Assembly (NCBI GenBank): GCA_951804985.1
Contig: OX638133.1
Coordinates: forward strand, 32,575,963 to 32,639,962
DNA from: Dryomyza anilis
Lineage: Eukaryota > Arthropoda > Insecta > Diptera > Dryomyzidae
Direction of reading: 5' to 3'
Length of the DNA: 64,000 nucleotides
Shown here: positions 22,130 to 33,990 of the stretch, piece after piece
How positions within the stretch are numbered: the stretch's first letter is position 1
Layout of the letters: each line of letters begins with the position of its first letter
Position numbers and translations under genes: made by a program
The notes under the pieces: generated by a model
Database searches by the model: none
The model's input: the letters and a program-made list of their open reading frames with translations, nothing else
What the model was told of the DNA's origin: nothing

Positions 22130-24610
22130 TTAAGGCAAATATATGCGAAGCTTTAAAATGTTTAATCTTTAAAATTGTATGATTTAATTTTAATGCTTTA
22201 TAATTCATCTTTATGTGAGGGGGTTTATATAAAAAATAAATCTTTTTGAGAAACCATAAACTTTTTGTGAAGCTTAAACTGTTCATAATGCTTAAATAAA
22301 TGTAAATCTTCTCATTAAATTTTAAGCTTTTTATAAAGTTGAAAATTTGTAAAGATTAAAGCTTTTCATAAAGCTTAAAGCTTTTTATAAAGCTTAAAGC
22401 TTTTTATAAAGCTTAACCCTTAAAAGCCTGACTTTTTTTTTGAGCTGAAAACAATGTATATACTCGAGATTCTGGACAACATTTGTTCTACGACTTTGCT
22501 CATAGGTGTAACTTACTTTAACAAGATCAAAAATACCTCGTTGGTTCCTTGCGGAACCACTGGTGGGCACCCGGACTTCAAAATTGAAAAAGTGCATTTT
22601 GTACTTAAGACTTTTTAAAGCAAAAGTCAAGAAATTTTATTATCAAAAATCGTGGAAAATGTAAAAAAAAGTTTAAAACTATGAATATTTGTGGTTTGTT
22701 TTGATGAAACAGTTCTTTTTGTCATATTCACACAATTAAATTCCAAGCACTTATTCTGTTCGAAAATCAGGAATTCTGTTGTTTGTAAACAACAAACATA
22801 TAAAAACGTTTCTATAGAATTTCACATATGCTCAATTTTGAACTCCCGGTATCTGATGGTTCCGTAAAGAACCATCCAATAATACGACAAAGTCTACTAA
22901 AATAAAAATATACATTTATTTCAAACAATCACAATAGCTTCAAGATACACAGCGATTACGACAATATTTTTCTCAGCTTCGATTTCGACAAATTCACCAC
23001 TATAATATTTTTTTGAAAGTACGCAATTTTACAAAAGTTAATTTTCTGGAGGTTGGTGGCGCTAACTTGACATACATCTGGCAAATGAAGTTTGTTTCAA
23101 AAGGGAATCAGTGCAAATGGTGGCGCTTGAATCAATAAACATTTTATAAGTTGAAGATTAAAAAAAATTCGTTGAACAAAGTTTTCATTTTCATCCGTTG
23201 GTTTCTCGCGGAACCAGTAGGCATTTAAATGTTAAAGCTCTTTTTATAAAGCTTAAAGATTTTTATAAAGCTTAAAGCTTTTTATAAAGCTTAGAGTTTT
23301 TTATAAAGCTTAAAGCTTTTTATAAAGCTTAAAGCTTTTTATAAAGTTTAAAGCTTTTTATAAAGCTTAAAGCTTTTTATAAAGCTTAAAGCTTTTTATA
23401 AAGCTTAAAGCTTTTTATAAAGCTTAAAGCTTTTTATAAAGCTTAAAGCTTTTTATAAAGCTTAAAGCTTTTTATAAAGCTTAAAGCTTTTCATAAAGTT
23501 TAAAGCTTTTTATAAAGCTTAAAGCTTTTTATAAAGCTTAAAGCTTTTTATAAAGCTTAAAGCTTTTTATAAAGCTTAAAGCTTTTTTTATAAAGCTTAT
23601 AGCTTTTTATAAATCTTAAAGCTTTTTTTATAAAGCTTATAGCTTTTTATAAATCTTAAAGCTTTCTGTAAAGCTGTGTTCTTCGTACAAAGCTTAAAGT
23701 TTTTTGTGTAAAGCTGAAAGCTGATTGTGAAGCTTAAATAACCATAAATCTTTTCATAAAGCTTCAAGATTTTTTAAAATCTTAATAATTTTTTAAAGCT
23801 GAAATCTTTTTTAAGTTTTACGATTTTTATAAAACTTTTTGCTTTGTATAAATATTGAAGTTTTTTACAAAGGTTAAAATTTATAATAAGATTTTCGCCC
23901 TTCCGTACAGCTTAATTTTTCTTTTGAAACTTAATGGTTTTTGTAAAGTGTTTAGCTTAAAGCTTTTTGTAAAGTTTTATGTTTTTATAATGCTCAAAGC
24001 TTTTCATTACGCTTAAAGCTTTTTGTTGTGATTAAAGATATTGAATTCATTTTATAGTCGTAAATGAAGTTGAAGTTGTAAACTTTTTATAAAGATGAAA
24101 GCTTTTTGCATAAAACTTCGAGCTTTTTATAAAGCTGAAGCTTATTGAAAGTTTTTTTTTATACAAAGCTTTATGTAAATCTTGATGATTTTATAAAATT
24201 TTGAACTTTTTTAAAAATTAATGCTTTATAAAAAGGTTAAAACTTATTTTAGTGTTGTTGTTCTAGAGCGAAAAGTATTTTTCGGTTTAAAGCTTTTTGT
24301 AGAGCTAAAAGTTTGTATCTGTTTAAAGTTTTTTGTAAAGCTTAAAGCTTATTGTTTAATAAAGCATTTCAGAAAGCTTTATTCATTTTATAGTCGTAAA
24401 TTTTGTTTATAAAGTTGTAAGCTTTTTATAAAAGCGTAAGCTTTTTATTAAAGCGAAAGCTTTTTGTAATCCTTAAAGCTTTTAACATAAGTTAAAGCTT
24501 TTTATAAAACATCATCTTTTTATAAAACATAATGCTTTTTATAAAACATAAAGCTTTTTGTAAGCTTCATACAAAGATGTGTAAAAAGTTTTAACTGTTG
24601 TTGAATAGTT
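22130..24610. repeat. 19-bp minisatellite domain with one HindIII site per unit
   Basis: The core 23236-23660 has about twenty near-identical units of AAAGCTTTTTATAAAGCTT phase. On both sides, to about 22130 and 24610, the units decay into single AAAGCTTTTTRTAAAGC words. The array is interrupted by the element at 22417-23231. Units contain internal inverted symmetry (AAAGCTTT, AAGCTT). Confidence 0.9.
22417..23231. mobile_element. TTAA-flanked (piggyBac-type?) non-autonomous element
   Basis: The element starts CCCTTAAAAGCCT and ends with the approximate inverse AGGCATTTAAATG. Both ends abut TTAA (22413-22416, 23232-23235), and removing it with one TTAA restores a minisatellite unit. A subterminal phrase, GCGGAACCA, occurs near both ends (about 22551 and 23209), and a similar AAGAACCA near 22868. 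No transposase frame. The CCC start and TTAA duplication suggest piggyBac, but the right end lacks GGG. Confidence 0.7.
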
Positions 24611-26290
24611 TTTAAAACTTAATTCAAAACTTTTCTAAAAAGTGTTCTTAAAAACTAGTTATTTTATATAAATTAATTACATGTTCATGAAAACACGGGC
24701 ATTTTTGAACTTATTTAAACAAAATCTATTCCAATTTGTAAAATTTTATTTAAAAAAAGGTAATTTCTATATTTAAATGATTTGCATAAAACAATTTTTG
24801 CATAAAACAATTTGCATAAAAAAATAATTCAACAGTATTAAAAATGAGGTCCAAATATCAAATTAGATTTTTTTTTTATTTTTAGAAAAAGACAAAACTA
24901 GTGTCAGGATTGAGAAACTTTTTCGCAATATTTTAAACAGACAAAGGTGAAGTTTGTATAACAAGTTATCCATTTTCTGTCCATTCGCAAAATACGCCGG
25001 GACCCTGTAGTTAAAATTCATTCAAATTTGATAATCTGCTATACAGTTGCTAATAATATCCATTTATAGGTGTGTCTGCCGGAAATATGCCCGAAATATT
25101 ACTAAAAAAATGAGTGAAATTTTATCTGGAGAAGCTTTTAAATGTTTATAAATAAATTTTCAAAAATAAATTATATAAATCTTGTTTAAAGTTTTGTTTT
25201 TTTAAGATATTCATTCAATTGTTTGACGTTGCTTTAATAATGGTATAACAATTGCAAGATTATCAGATGATTTTAAAATTTCTTCAGATATATGTGATAA
25301 ATAAAATTTATGACTACACACCTTGCATAACGAATGACAAATTGCATTAAATCTTCATGAATGAAACCAGAATAAAACTTATTAGAAATGTATCGAAAAA
25401 CACTACAAAAGTGTACTTAAAAAAAACAGCTATCTATGCAAATTACTTGAATGAATTAAACATGTCGCAAAATCAAAAGTTTGTTTTTTACAAATTGAAA
25501 AAATTATAAAAAAAACACACACAATTTATATAAAATGTTTGAATGATATGCATTTAAAATCACAAACAGAGCGTTTGCATAAAAATGGCCAAACAGCTTT
25601 AAGCTTTATTGGAACACGCGAAACACTTCGACGCAATGCAAGCCACGCCACGCCACGCCACGGCGCGCATGCGCAGCAGCAGCACCAACAGGCAGGCAGT
25701 TCATTGAACATGGCAGACAGACGCTTATTGAGTTGCTGTGCAAAGTGCTGTTGGTGATGATAATATGTATTGCTGATGATTCAGTTATTGTTGTTGTTGT
25801 TGTTGTTGCTGTTGTCGTTGTCAGTATTGTTATGTCATCATTTTGTCACTTGCTACGTGCTTTTGGTTCAACTCGTCAATATTCATTGATTGTATTAAAT
25901 AAAAAAATAATAACAATAAAACTTGCAAGTAACAGCAAAGTTTATCATCAAATGTGAATTATATGCTTATAAAGAGCATAAATATAAAACTACAAAAACA
26001 ACAACAACGAAGCAAATACAAAAACTACGAAAGCTTTTGCTTAGCAATGACCTCGAATTTCCGATCACCGTTTTAAAAATAAAAAAATCGAAAATATATG
26101 TTTTAAAATGGACATTTTTTGGTGAACTTATTTGCGTATTATTTTTATAAATAATTTTTTATTTCAATTTAGTAGTTATTAAATTTTGGTACCAAGTAAA
26201 CTGAGCTTTTTAATGTTTTAGGACTTCGTATTATTTTTGTATTTGAGGAGTCTTGGAATAAAAATGCAATTATTGAATATTTGAAACTCC
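24611..26290. other. intergenic DNA, partly unique
   Basis: 24611-25520 is AT-rich without recognisable features. 25540-25830 is GC-richer, with a CCACGCCACGCCACG run, CAGCAGCAG and a TTGTTG repeat. The short frames there start on non-ATG codons or are low complexity. No gene is called. Confidence 0.35.
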
Positions 26291-26291
26291 A

Positions 26292-26511
26292 CACCCAGTA
26301 AAAAATACTATATAAATAATAGTTTTTTACTATTAAAAATATTCAATAGGATAAATTATTATTTTAATCGGAAAATACCATTAAATACTAGAAAATACCA
26401 TGACATTGCCATTGAGTTTATATGAACATTTTAATTTTTTGTATACTATTAAATCAATAATTGTCCTATTGACCAATTTTAATGGGATTTGAGGGCATTT
26501 TTTTCTGGGTG
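26292..26511. mobile_element. CACCCAG-family MITE, copy 2 (inverted)
   Basis: Complete, with CACCCAG and CTGGGTG ends, in the opposite orientation to the other copies. CA lies on both sides, a possible 2-bp duplication. The interior keeps the uninterrupted ACTATTAAATCAATAATT site. Confidence 0.85.
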
Positions 26512-26929
26512 CACTTATCCAAGTAGAAATTGTACAAAGGTCATGGATATGGCTCTGATCATCGTTATATGAAGGAAAAAATTCCTTCCAGTTACATAAC
26601 ACATCCAGTTACAAAACTAACATGGTTTGACAAGATCATGTCTACGCTAATAGAGTACTTTTCCAATGGGGCATTTTTATACAAGTACCATCGCAGATAT
26701 TGTTCTAGAGCCATGTATGAGAAATGTTCATTGAAAATGTGCGGACGAAATAGGAAATGGGCGCCGGCCGTGCTTTTTTCGTGTTACGCCCGAAAATCTG
26801 AGTTCGTGCATGCAAATCGCCGTGCCAGTTGTTGTCCTCTAAAATCAGGTAACATTTTTTTTAGTTTCAACACAATTTAAAAAACCCTTTACTTCCAGCA
26901 TCAGAAAATAAAAATTTCGTTATATTTTA
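26512..26929 (+). other. unassigned stretch with a 103-codon frame
   Basis: A frame from an ATG at 26569 to 26880 encodes a basic, Cys-containing polypeptide (for example CSRAMYEKCSLKMCGRNRKW). No family was recognised, and no promoter or splice context supports it. It could be chance or a transposon fragment. Confidence 0.2.
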
Positions 26930-28135
26930 AGCAGGAACTAAAACCATTTGGTATATCGGTTTCGGTTCCACGCATTTTTTTAATAACGGTTCTGATTCCG
27001 GTTCCCCACAGGTTCCGATTCAGAGAATAAAATAGTACCAAAGTTAATTATTGAATTATTTATAATATGTGACCATAAAGAACCGATAAGGGTACCATAA
27101 TATGTGAAACCGGAATCGGAACCCCAATATTTTGTATACCCTACACTAAGAGTGAAAGGGTATATTCAATTTGGTACGCCGTTTGTAACACCCGGAAGGA
27201 AGCATCTCCGGTATGGAAAAGTATATATATACTTGATCAGCATGACCTGAGTCGATTTAGCGATGTCCGTCTGTCCGTCTGTCGGTCTGTCGGTCTGTAT
27301 GTCCGTCTGTCTGTTGAAATCACTACTACTTAAACAATTGAAGAGTTAGATAAATGAAACTCATAATTTAGATTACTTATATACCTACGCAGTTTGTGCA
27401 TATCGGTCAATCGGTAGGCATATCGGTCAATTGTGACCTGTGATCTGACCATTTATATTCAAACAACTCATATAAAATTTACATCTAAAGTTCAGTTTTA
27501 TTGTATACGTGCTTATGTAAATTTTTTTGGTCAATTATATATTGACTTCATGCTCAAAAACATGGAAATAATGTTTTCCCGCGAAACGACTTGTGGTTCC
27601 AAAAAAAAACGAAATTCGGTACACCTACCCATTTGTAAATATGGGTATCAAATGAAGGTAATTTTTCAGCGATTGAAAGTTTGTAGTTATTTTCAGGATT
27701 TGTATACCCTGGTGACCTATATACCACTTTGAATGGTATATAGGTCGGTATTTATAGTCGGCTAAGACCGACTATACTTTTGCTAATCCTAACTATCATA
27801 ACAACACCAAATTTAAAATTTCTCATGTGATCTAACCTTCCCAACTGGTTTTTGGAACCACTATTTTTTAAATCTTGAATCGAGTACCGCTACAGATATT
27901 TCAAGGGTTTTAGTCCCACTCTGGGACCGCAAAGAACCGGAATTGTAATCGGAACCGTTTCTATTTTTGAACCCGGAATCGGAACCGTCATTAAAAAATT
28001 TATAAAACCGGATTCGGGACCCATACAATTTTTTGGTTTAAAACGGAATCGGAACCGCTATTTTAAAAATGTTTGAGCCAGAACCTGAACCGATATTCTA
28101 AATGTATTTAGTACCTGTTCTGCCTAGTTTTTCAT
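26930..28135. mobile_element. ACCGGTTC-rich element with a nested DINE-1-like copy
   Basis: GGTTTCGGTTCC, GGTTCCGATTC and CGGAATCGGAACC words fill 26955-27125 and 27885-28115, on either side of a DINE-1-like element. The outer ends share an inverted ATATCGGTT..GGTTC. The composition resembles the ends of the hAT-like element at 37101 (repeated AACCG), but no duplication was found, so the family is tentative. Confidence 0.5.
27135..27850 (+). mobile_element. DINE-1/INE-1-like element, copy a
   Basis: The order matches fly DINE-1/INE-1 elements (Helentron-derived): a TATACCCT..AGGGTAT hairpin, a TATATATA tract, the core CTTGATCAGCATGAC, (GTCY)n, a body, then a TAGTCGG..CCGACTA hairpin and a tail ending CTTCCCAACTGG. 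No Rep/helicase is present. It lies inside the ACCGGTTC-rich element. Confidence 0.85.
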
Positions 28136-29411
28136 GTGATTCCGTGCTTTTTTTGTGCTTCTTCGTGACTTTCAATATCCCGTGTTTTATCGTGCTTCTC
28201 GTGCGTGCCTTTAAATTTAGTCGTCGGACTCTTGCTCGTACGTATCCGTGTCATTAAAAACAAGCACGCGCCCATCTCTAGTCGAAATTACGTATCCTGT
28301 AAAAATTCTAGATATATTTTATTGTCGATGTTTGATTCCTTCTGAGAATTAAAAAAAAATTGTGACAAAAGGTGGTTATGACAACTCGAGACAAAATGTC
28401 CGTAGTTTTTCAAGCAAAAACTCACAGATAAATGTAACATCTTGGGAAGTGTATAGCAGGTTGTTAAAACATTTTTCTATACCGCGCTACCTCTCGGCAG
28501 TAAATAGTAAACCTACTAGAGTAAAACATTGCCTATAAGAAGCTCTCACCCGCCGCACAGTGGAGCAGCCAGTACCTAAAGTTGGCGAAAACCTAAAAAG
28601 TCAAATTGACCTCAGAGACAATTTTTTTTCATTGTCTAGCAAATTAAATTGCCTACAATGTTGCATTACTCAATTTATAGCATATGTATCCAAATTTTCC
28701 CTACACTCTCTCAAACACAGACAATTTTTCGCAAGAATAGCAAGAAAAAATATTATAGAATTTGTGATCAATTTTTTGAAGCGTTTATTTTAAACACCAT
28801 AAAAACTATATATATTTTTTTTGTAATGCAATCATCTATATCTGGTATCTATAAAGTTTTTGCAATCTTATTGTTTTACAAAATTTTCATACTTTAGAAA
28901 GAAAAAATGCTTGAGAAAATTATCTTTTTTTTATTTCTTTTTTTTGAATTATTTTTTATTTACAAGGTGAAAACAGAAACGTTCCGTGCACGCTACGACA
29001 AAAATGGTTATAATGTTACTTAGTAGATATATTATATTCTTCAAAACACCAGTGGAAATGTTGCCCTTTTTTGCCTTTTCGGAGTTATTCACATTTCAGT
29101 GACCGACCATTTATACTAATATTAACAATTTCAACAATTTTTGGTTGTATGGGAAGTACCACGACCACTTGTCCAATCAAGATAGAATTTGGACAAGTGA
29201 ATTATTTCAACGAAAAACTGTATATTACAAAGTTTCATCCCTGTAGCTCTATTAATTTAATATATTTAATATATGACATTTTAACATTTTTCTTATATGG
29301 GAAGTATCACTCCGAAATTTAATCAAGATAATCAAGACGAAATTTCGAGAACTGCATTATCTTAACGACTACTATAAAGTTTTATCACTGTAGCTCCCGT
29401 AATTCTCAACA
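28136..29411. other. mixed intergenic DNA with old repeats
   Basis: Holds a SINE fragment (28469-28556). 29130-29411 carries about two diverged tandem units with TATGGGAAGTA, AATCAAGAT and CTGTAGCTC words. A related unit resumes at about 30600, beyond the Helitron, so the Helitron inserted into this older repeat. No gene recognised. Confidence 0.45.
28469..28556 (+). repeat. fragment of SINE family 1 (sense on +)
   Basis: TTTTTCTATACCGCGCTACC through AGCTCTCACCCGCCG matches, in inverse orientation, the body of the copies at 33293 and 57371. The tRNA-like head and the tail are missing. Confidence 0.75.
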
Positions 29412-29446
29412 TCTATATATATAAAACTCTTGGTCCGTCAGTCAGT

Positions 29447-29482
<36 letters not shown>

Positions 29483-30589
29483 TTGTTCCAGCATCACGTC
29501 TAAACCGCTGAACCGATTTAAAATTTTGCACCAGGATACTATGGAGTCCGGAGGGTGTCATAGGCTTTATATGGACGAGATTGGACAAAGGGGCGTGGCC
29601 CCTCCCATACAACCTAAACTTTCAAAACGACATAACTCAGCACATACACAAGCTAAAAAGATAAAACAAAAAACTCAAATACAAAAAAAAAATACAAAAG
29701 CAAAAGCACAAAAACAAAAACAAAAGCAAAAATCAAACACAAAAGTAAAAGCACAAAACTTAAGCAATAACTCAAAAACAACAGAAAATAAAAAAAGGAT
29801 TGAAAACAAAATCAACCACATCAAAATTCACCACACTAAAATTCACCACACTAAAACTCATCACACTTAAATTCACCACACTAAAACTCACCACACTAAA
29901 ACTCACCATACTAAAATTCACTACACTCAAATTCAAAACACCAAAATTCACCACACTCAAATTCACCACACTAAAACTCACCACACTAAAACTCACCACA
30001 CTAAAACTCACCACATTGAAACTCACCACACCAAAATTCATCACACTAAAATTCACCACACTAAAATTCACCACACTAAAATTCACCACATTAAAACTCA
30101 CCACACTAAAATTCACCACACTGAAACTCACCACAATAAAACTCACCACAATAAAACTCACCACACTAAAATTCACCCACTTAAACTGACCACACTTAAA
30201 TTGAACACACTAAAACACACAACAATAAAATTCACTGCACTCACCACACTAAAATTCACCACACTAAAACTCACCAAACTAAAACTCACCACACTAAAAG
30301 TAACCACAATAAAACTTCTACTGGGAAAAACTCTACAGGGAAGAATTCTATGGGAAAGAATTCTACTGGGAAGAATTCTACGGGGAAGCACAGTCTGAGA
30401 AAGAATTCATATACAACAGTTGTTTTAGCGGGGAATTAGTTTAGTTTTGGTTACTACATTTATAAAACATATAAAAAATACGTCCACGGGTCCCTGATAT
30501 AAATAATAAAAATGTTATTTATATTAATAAAATTGCTCCATAACCTTGCATTCACAAAATCTTTGCACGAGTCGTGTACGGGTCCAGCA
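29412..30589 (+). mobile_element. non-autonomous Helitron, copy 1
   Basis: It starts TCTATATATATAAAACTC after an A, as Helitrons do, continues through (GTCT)n, then GGGCGTGGCCCCTCCCATAC, a large minisatellite, and a 3' block TTCACAAAATCTTTGCACGA. The last bases (CCAGCAGT) differ from the expected CTAG|T, probably by mutation. No Rep/helicase is encoded. Confidence 0.75.
29815..30315. repeat. 15-bp minisatellite inside the Helitron
   Basis: More than thirty units of the type CACCACACTAAAATT occur, with AAAACTC and AAATTC variants alternating. The TTLKFTTLKL-type open frame on + and the FSVVSFSVV-type one on - are readings of this 15-bp (5-codon) repeat and are not genes. Confidence 0.9.
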
Positions 30590-31316
30590 GTATATTAATA
30601 TAATCATTTCAGTTGTATAGGAGTTACCACGCTCACTTTTAAAAATCTACATCTAAATGTTGATTATTAAAATTTCATACAATATTAATCAATCCTCATA
30701 CTTATTTTTCTAAAAATAACACAATTTGAGCTATTCGCCAACTTTTGGTACTCCCTGCCCCACTGTGGGTCCTACCACTTTGATAAAGTTCCGACACAAA
30801 TAAATACATACACATGAGTCTTTCATATAATTTTTATGCACACACTTATAGCCTTGTAGTCCCGATTTTCCAACAAAAAGAAAACAAATTTTCAAAAAAT
30901 ATTTAAAAATACAAAACGTATAGGTTTTGACTAACAGAAAGTGTCGTTGGAATTTACAAATCAGTACCTTTCGAATGACATATCAGAAGTCAGCGCACAG
31001 GTCTCCTGGAATGACCAGTGACCACTTCATCATGTCATCTGTTAAAGAAATATGGTTAACTTCACGTACCTACATTTTCCAGATCTCCTATGCGTCGAAT
31101 AAGAGATTTATAACATCTAACACATAACAGTGGCCCTAATTGTTATAAAACGCAATCTTTATAAAACCGTAACAGCCATTTGTGGATATAATCGAGACCC
31201 CGAAATAAGTTTCTCAACTAGTAGATATGGAAAATTGTGATAGGACAAATTCTTCTAGATAAATAAAAGCTGCGAAGTAGTCGTTATTCGAATTTTAAGC
31301 GTTTGGATTTAAAGTG
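30590..31316. other. unassigned intergenic DNA
   Basis: The first 120 bases continue the repeat interrupted by the Helitron. The rest is unassigned. No gene or element end was seen. Confidence 0.35.
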
Positions 31317-31501
31317 TTTTTTTTTTTTGGAATATCTACTAAGATCCACAGCACTCAGACAGACTATATACATTGTACTGTGAAATCTATTCCCTACAAT
31401 TTTGTGGTTAATATCAGCACAAGCGCCCATGCCCAAGCCGGGATTCAAACCCGAGACCTTCAGAATGCAAGTCCAGCGCGCTACCTCTGGACTGCTGAGG
31501 C
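31317..31501 (-). repeat. tRNA-derived SINE family 2, copy on minus strand
   Basis: Read on minus it begins GCCTCAGCAGTCCAGAGGTA, carries a box-B-like GGTTTGAATCCC within an intact T-arm, then a non-tRNA body and ends in a poly(A) tail (T run at 31317-31328 on +). It matches 43136-43324 over its full length. The head resembles a tRNA gene, but it is part of a retroposon and not a working tRNA. Confidence 0.85.
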
Positions 31502-33117
31502 CTGAGTGTAAGAAGGAAGGTAAAACACGGACTCGACAGAGAAGCTTATTTAAGTACTTTTGTCACAAAATAAAACTGCGAATTCATGATTCATCCTGAT
31601 GAACAATGGGCAAAGTGAATCTAAATTTGCGGTTTCGAGCGCAATCTCCGAGTATGACCTTGTGCAAGCTTGTTGTTGTAACAATGATTTCAAGAACACG
31701 CATCACGATTCCAGTGCGTATAAATCTTGGAGATTATTGCGTTAATTATATGATTTCATGTGTACAAAAGTTTAATAAACAGAATTTGTTGACAAATATG
31801 TTAATAAATTTTTTGTCAAATTTCATTTTAGATTTGAACAAAAATCAAAATATTTTGTTCATTTTGAGAAGTTATATTCACAGAACTATTTAAAGGTTCT
31901 TTAAAAAAAACGTTATGTTTAGAACTTTACATTCAGATTGAAACGTTTTTTCTGATTTTTTTATTGTTGTTCAATTTGTTCATAATATATTTCGAACTTT
32001 TATCTATAATAAAAAAAATATATATTAAAAGTGTAATTGTATCAAACAACTAACTAATTTGCAATTAATATTATGGTTAGCAAATTATTATGTTTGCTGT
32101 AGCAAGACCATATTTTGTTTTTAATGTTAGATATAATTGTGAATGTTATAATTAATGATTTTAATTCTGCACAATAATATAATGGTTGCCCACAATAATA
32201 GAATGGAATTTAAAATGTTTACTGTAATGATAATATATTTTAAACACTTGATTACATAAAAATTTTTAAAAACCAAATAATTATTGCAACTAAGTGGGAA
32301 AGACTTACATATTCCATTGCATAAAAAATTATTATTTTAAATTTTAGAATTTATTTAATGAATGTATTTATATTCTGCTTATAACATTTTGTTTCATTTT
32401 GTTTCCTTAGAATTAGTCACAATCGCTTTTAATTAACGCCCTCTGTTGGAAGAGGAAGTTCATAAATATTGATATTTTTTTGTTCTTTATTCTTTTTATT
32501 TTTGATTTATTTTGGGATTTTCTGATATTTGTTGCATTTGATTTTTTTATTTTTATTATATATTTTTTGAAAAAGGTTTTGTCATTCGTCGTACATATTT
32601 CTCTTACGTTTGGGGCTGGTCAGTGGGGGTCAATTTTTTGATTACTTCGTCGAAATTAAAAACCAATAAAATTTGCTAATATTTAAACAAAAAAAAAATT
32701 ATTAAAATATTAAAAATAATTACAACAGGTTATCGTGTGCAGTTTATTGATCGCTCAAAGGCAATTTTTTTTTTATTTCTCTTTAATGGTTAATAAATGC
32801 AAAGTGATTTTTGGTTATTACAAAGAGAAAAATAATTAAATTCAAGTTTAAAGTGTTAATATATTCCGGGCAAGTACATTGCACTGTACAATTTAAGATT
32901 ATATCGTCGATATGTAGAAATAAAAATCACCAACTCAATTTAAAAATTCTCAGTCATTGATTTACAGAAATTCAGAACGATGGGAACAATATTTGTATCA
33001 AAAGTTAATCAGATAACTTAACGAATAAAATGTAGTTTTTAAAATTTATTTACTACTTTACACGCAATGTTCGACTAAATTCAACTTTTGTTGAACAAAT
33101 ATCAGATCCTGTGGATT
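31502..33117. other. AT-rich intergenic DNA
   Basis: No gene, array or element termini recognised. The 95-codon frame at 31606-31893 starts with ATG but resembles no family I know. From 31900 to 33110 base composition is very AT-rich. Confidence 0.35.
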
Positions 33118-33119
33118 AT

Positions 33120-33740
33120 ACCGGGTGATCCGCTTTGAGGTGCAATTAATTAAAGGGCTGGTTTATTTCAAGAAAAAATTGTTCTAGAGTTATGGTCTAT
33201 GTGGAACACCCAATGATATACAGGGTGTTTTCAAAATGTATTTTAGAAAAGCTGATGCAAACGTTTATTTATGTATAACGTCTGCAATTTAATAATAATA
33301 TAATAGTTTGGCGCTACAGTCCTGTTTAGAACTTCGGCCGAGCTCTCTCACCATTTTGAGCTGTGCGTGTTATATTTGTACTCAAATTGGTGGGACCTAC
33401 AGTTTATTGCCGAATCCGAACGGCGGGTGAGAGCTTTTCATAGGCAATGGTGTTACTCTCATAGGTTTGCAATTTACTGACGAGAGGTAGCGCGGTATAG
33501 AAAAATGTTTCTATGAAAAGATGTTGTTAGCAGTCCAGGCTTGAACCGGGGACCTTTCGGCTCGCAGTCCAACGCACTAACCACTGAGCTACCGCGGCTG
33601 CAATTTAAAGACCAGAGAAAAAAGATTACATTCATTTTATAGATTATCGATCAGAGTGGACAGGAAAATTTTAAAATTGTCATTTTTTTATGTGGCACTA
33701 GGAGATTTTTCTCATCAAAATAAAAAAGTATATTTTTTAT
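33120..33740. mobile_element. diverged repeat interrupted by a SINE
   Basis: 33180-33292 and 33598-33740 are together collinear with 10303-10530 (shared words GGAACACCCAATGA, ACAATTTAAAGACC, and ATTCTCATCAAA/TTTCTCATCAAA). The SINE at 33293-33597 interrupts the match, so this older repeat was present before it. Confidence 0.6.
33293..33597 (-). repeat. tRNA-derived SINE family 1, full-length copy
   Basis: On minus it begins CCGCGGTAGCTCAGTGGTTA (A-box-like), followed by GGTTCAAGCCTGG (B box), then a 230-bp body and an ATT/TTA-rich tail. It is flanked by CTGCAATTTAA on both sides (33282-33292, 33598-33608), an 11-bp target duplication. The related unfilled site at about 10401-10415 confirms the boundaries. 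The tRNA-like head provides pol III promoter boxes. Confidence 0.9.
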
Positions 33741-33990
33741 AGATCGGTATGCTGTAGCTTTAAATCAGGACACTACTATACATGTACTTCAATTGTGATA
33801 TCTACGGTATTCGTTTACCGGACATAATTCCTTTTTTATACAACCTCCTTTCTTTTATGGTAAAATATATTTAAAATGTTTAATTTGAAATATCGAATTT
33901 CGGAGCTTTTGAATCGAAAATAAATTATTAAATGAAATAAAAAAAAAATAAAAATAAAAAAAAAAAGAAAACAAAAGATATGAAAAATTT
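33741..33990. other. AT-rich spacer
   Basis: Nothing recognised between the interrupted repeat and the AAAAG microsatellite. Confidence 0.4.

Noticed and set aside
29772..30189. Long frames on both strands with 5-residue repeats
   Set aside because: Consequence of a 15-bp minisatellite in a Helitron.
29815..30315. CRISPR array
   Set aside because: Units are contiguous with no spacers, and the organism is a eukaryote.
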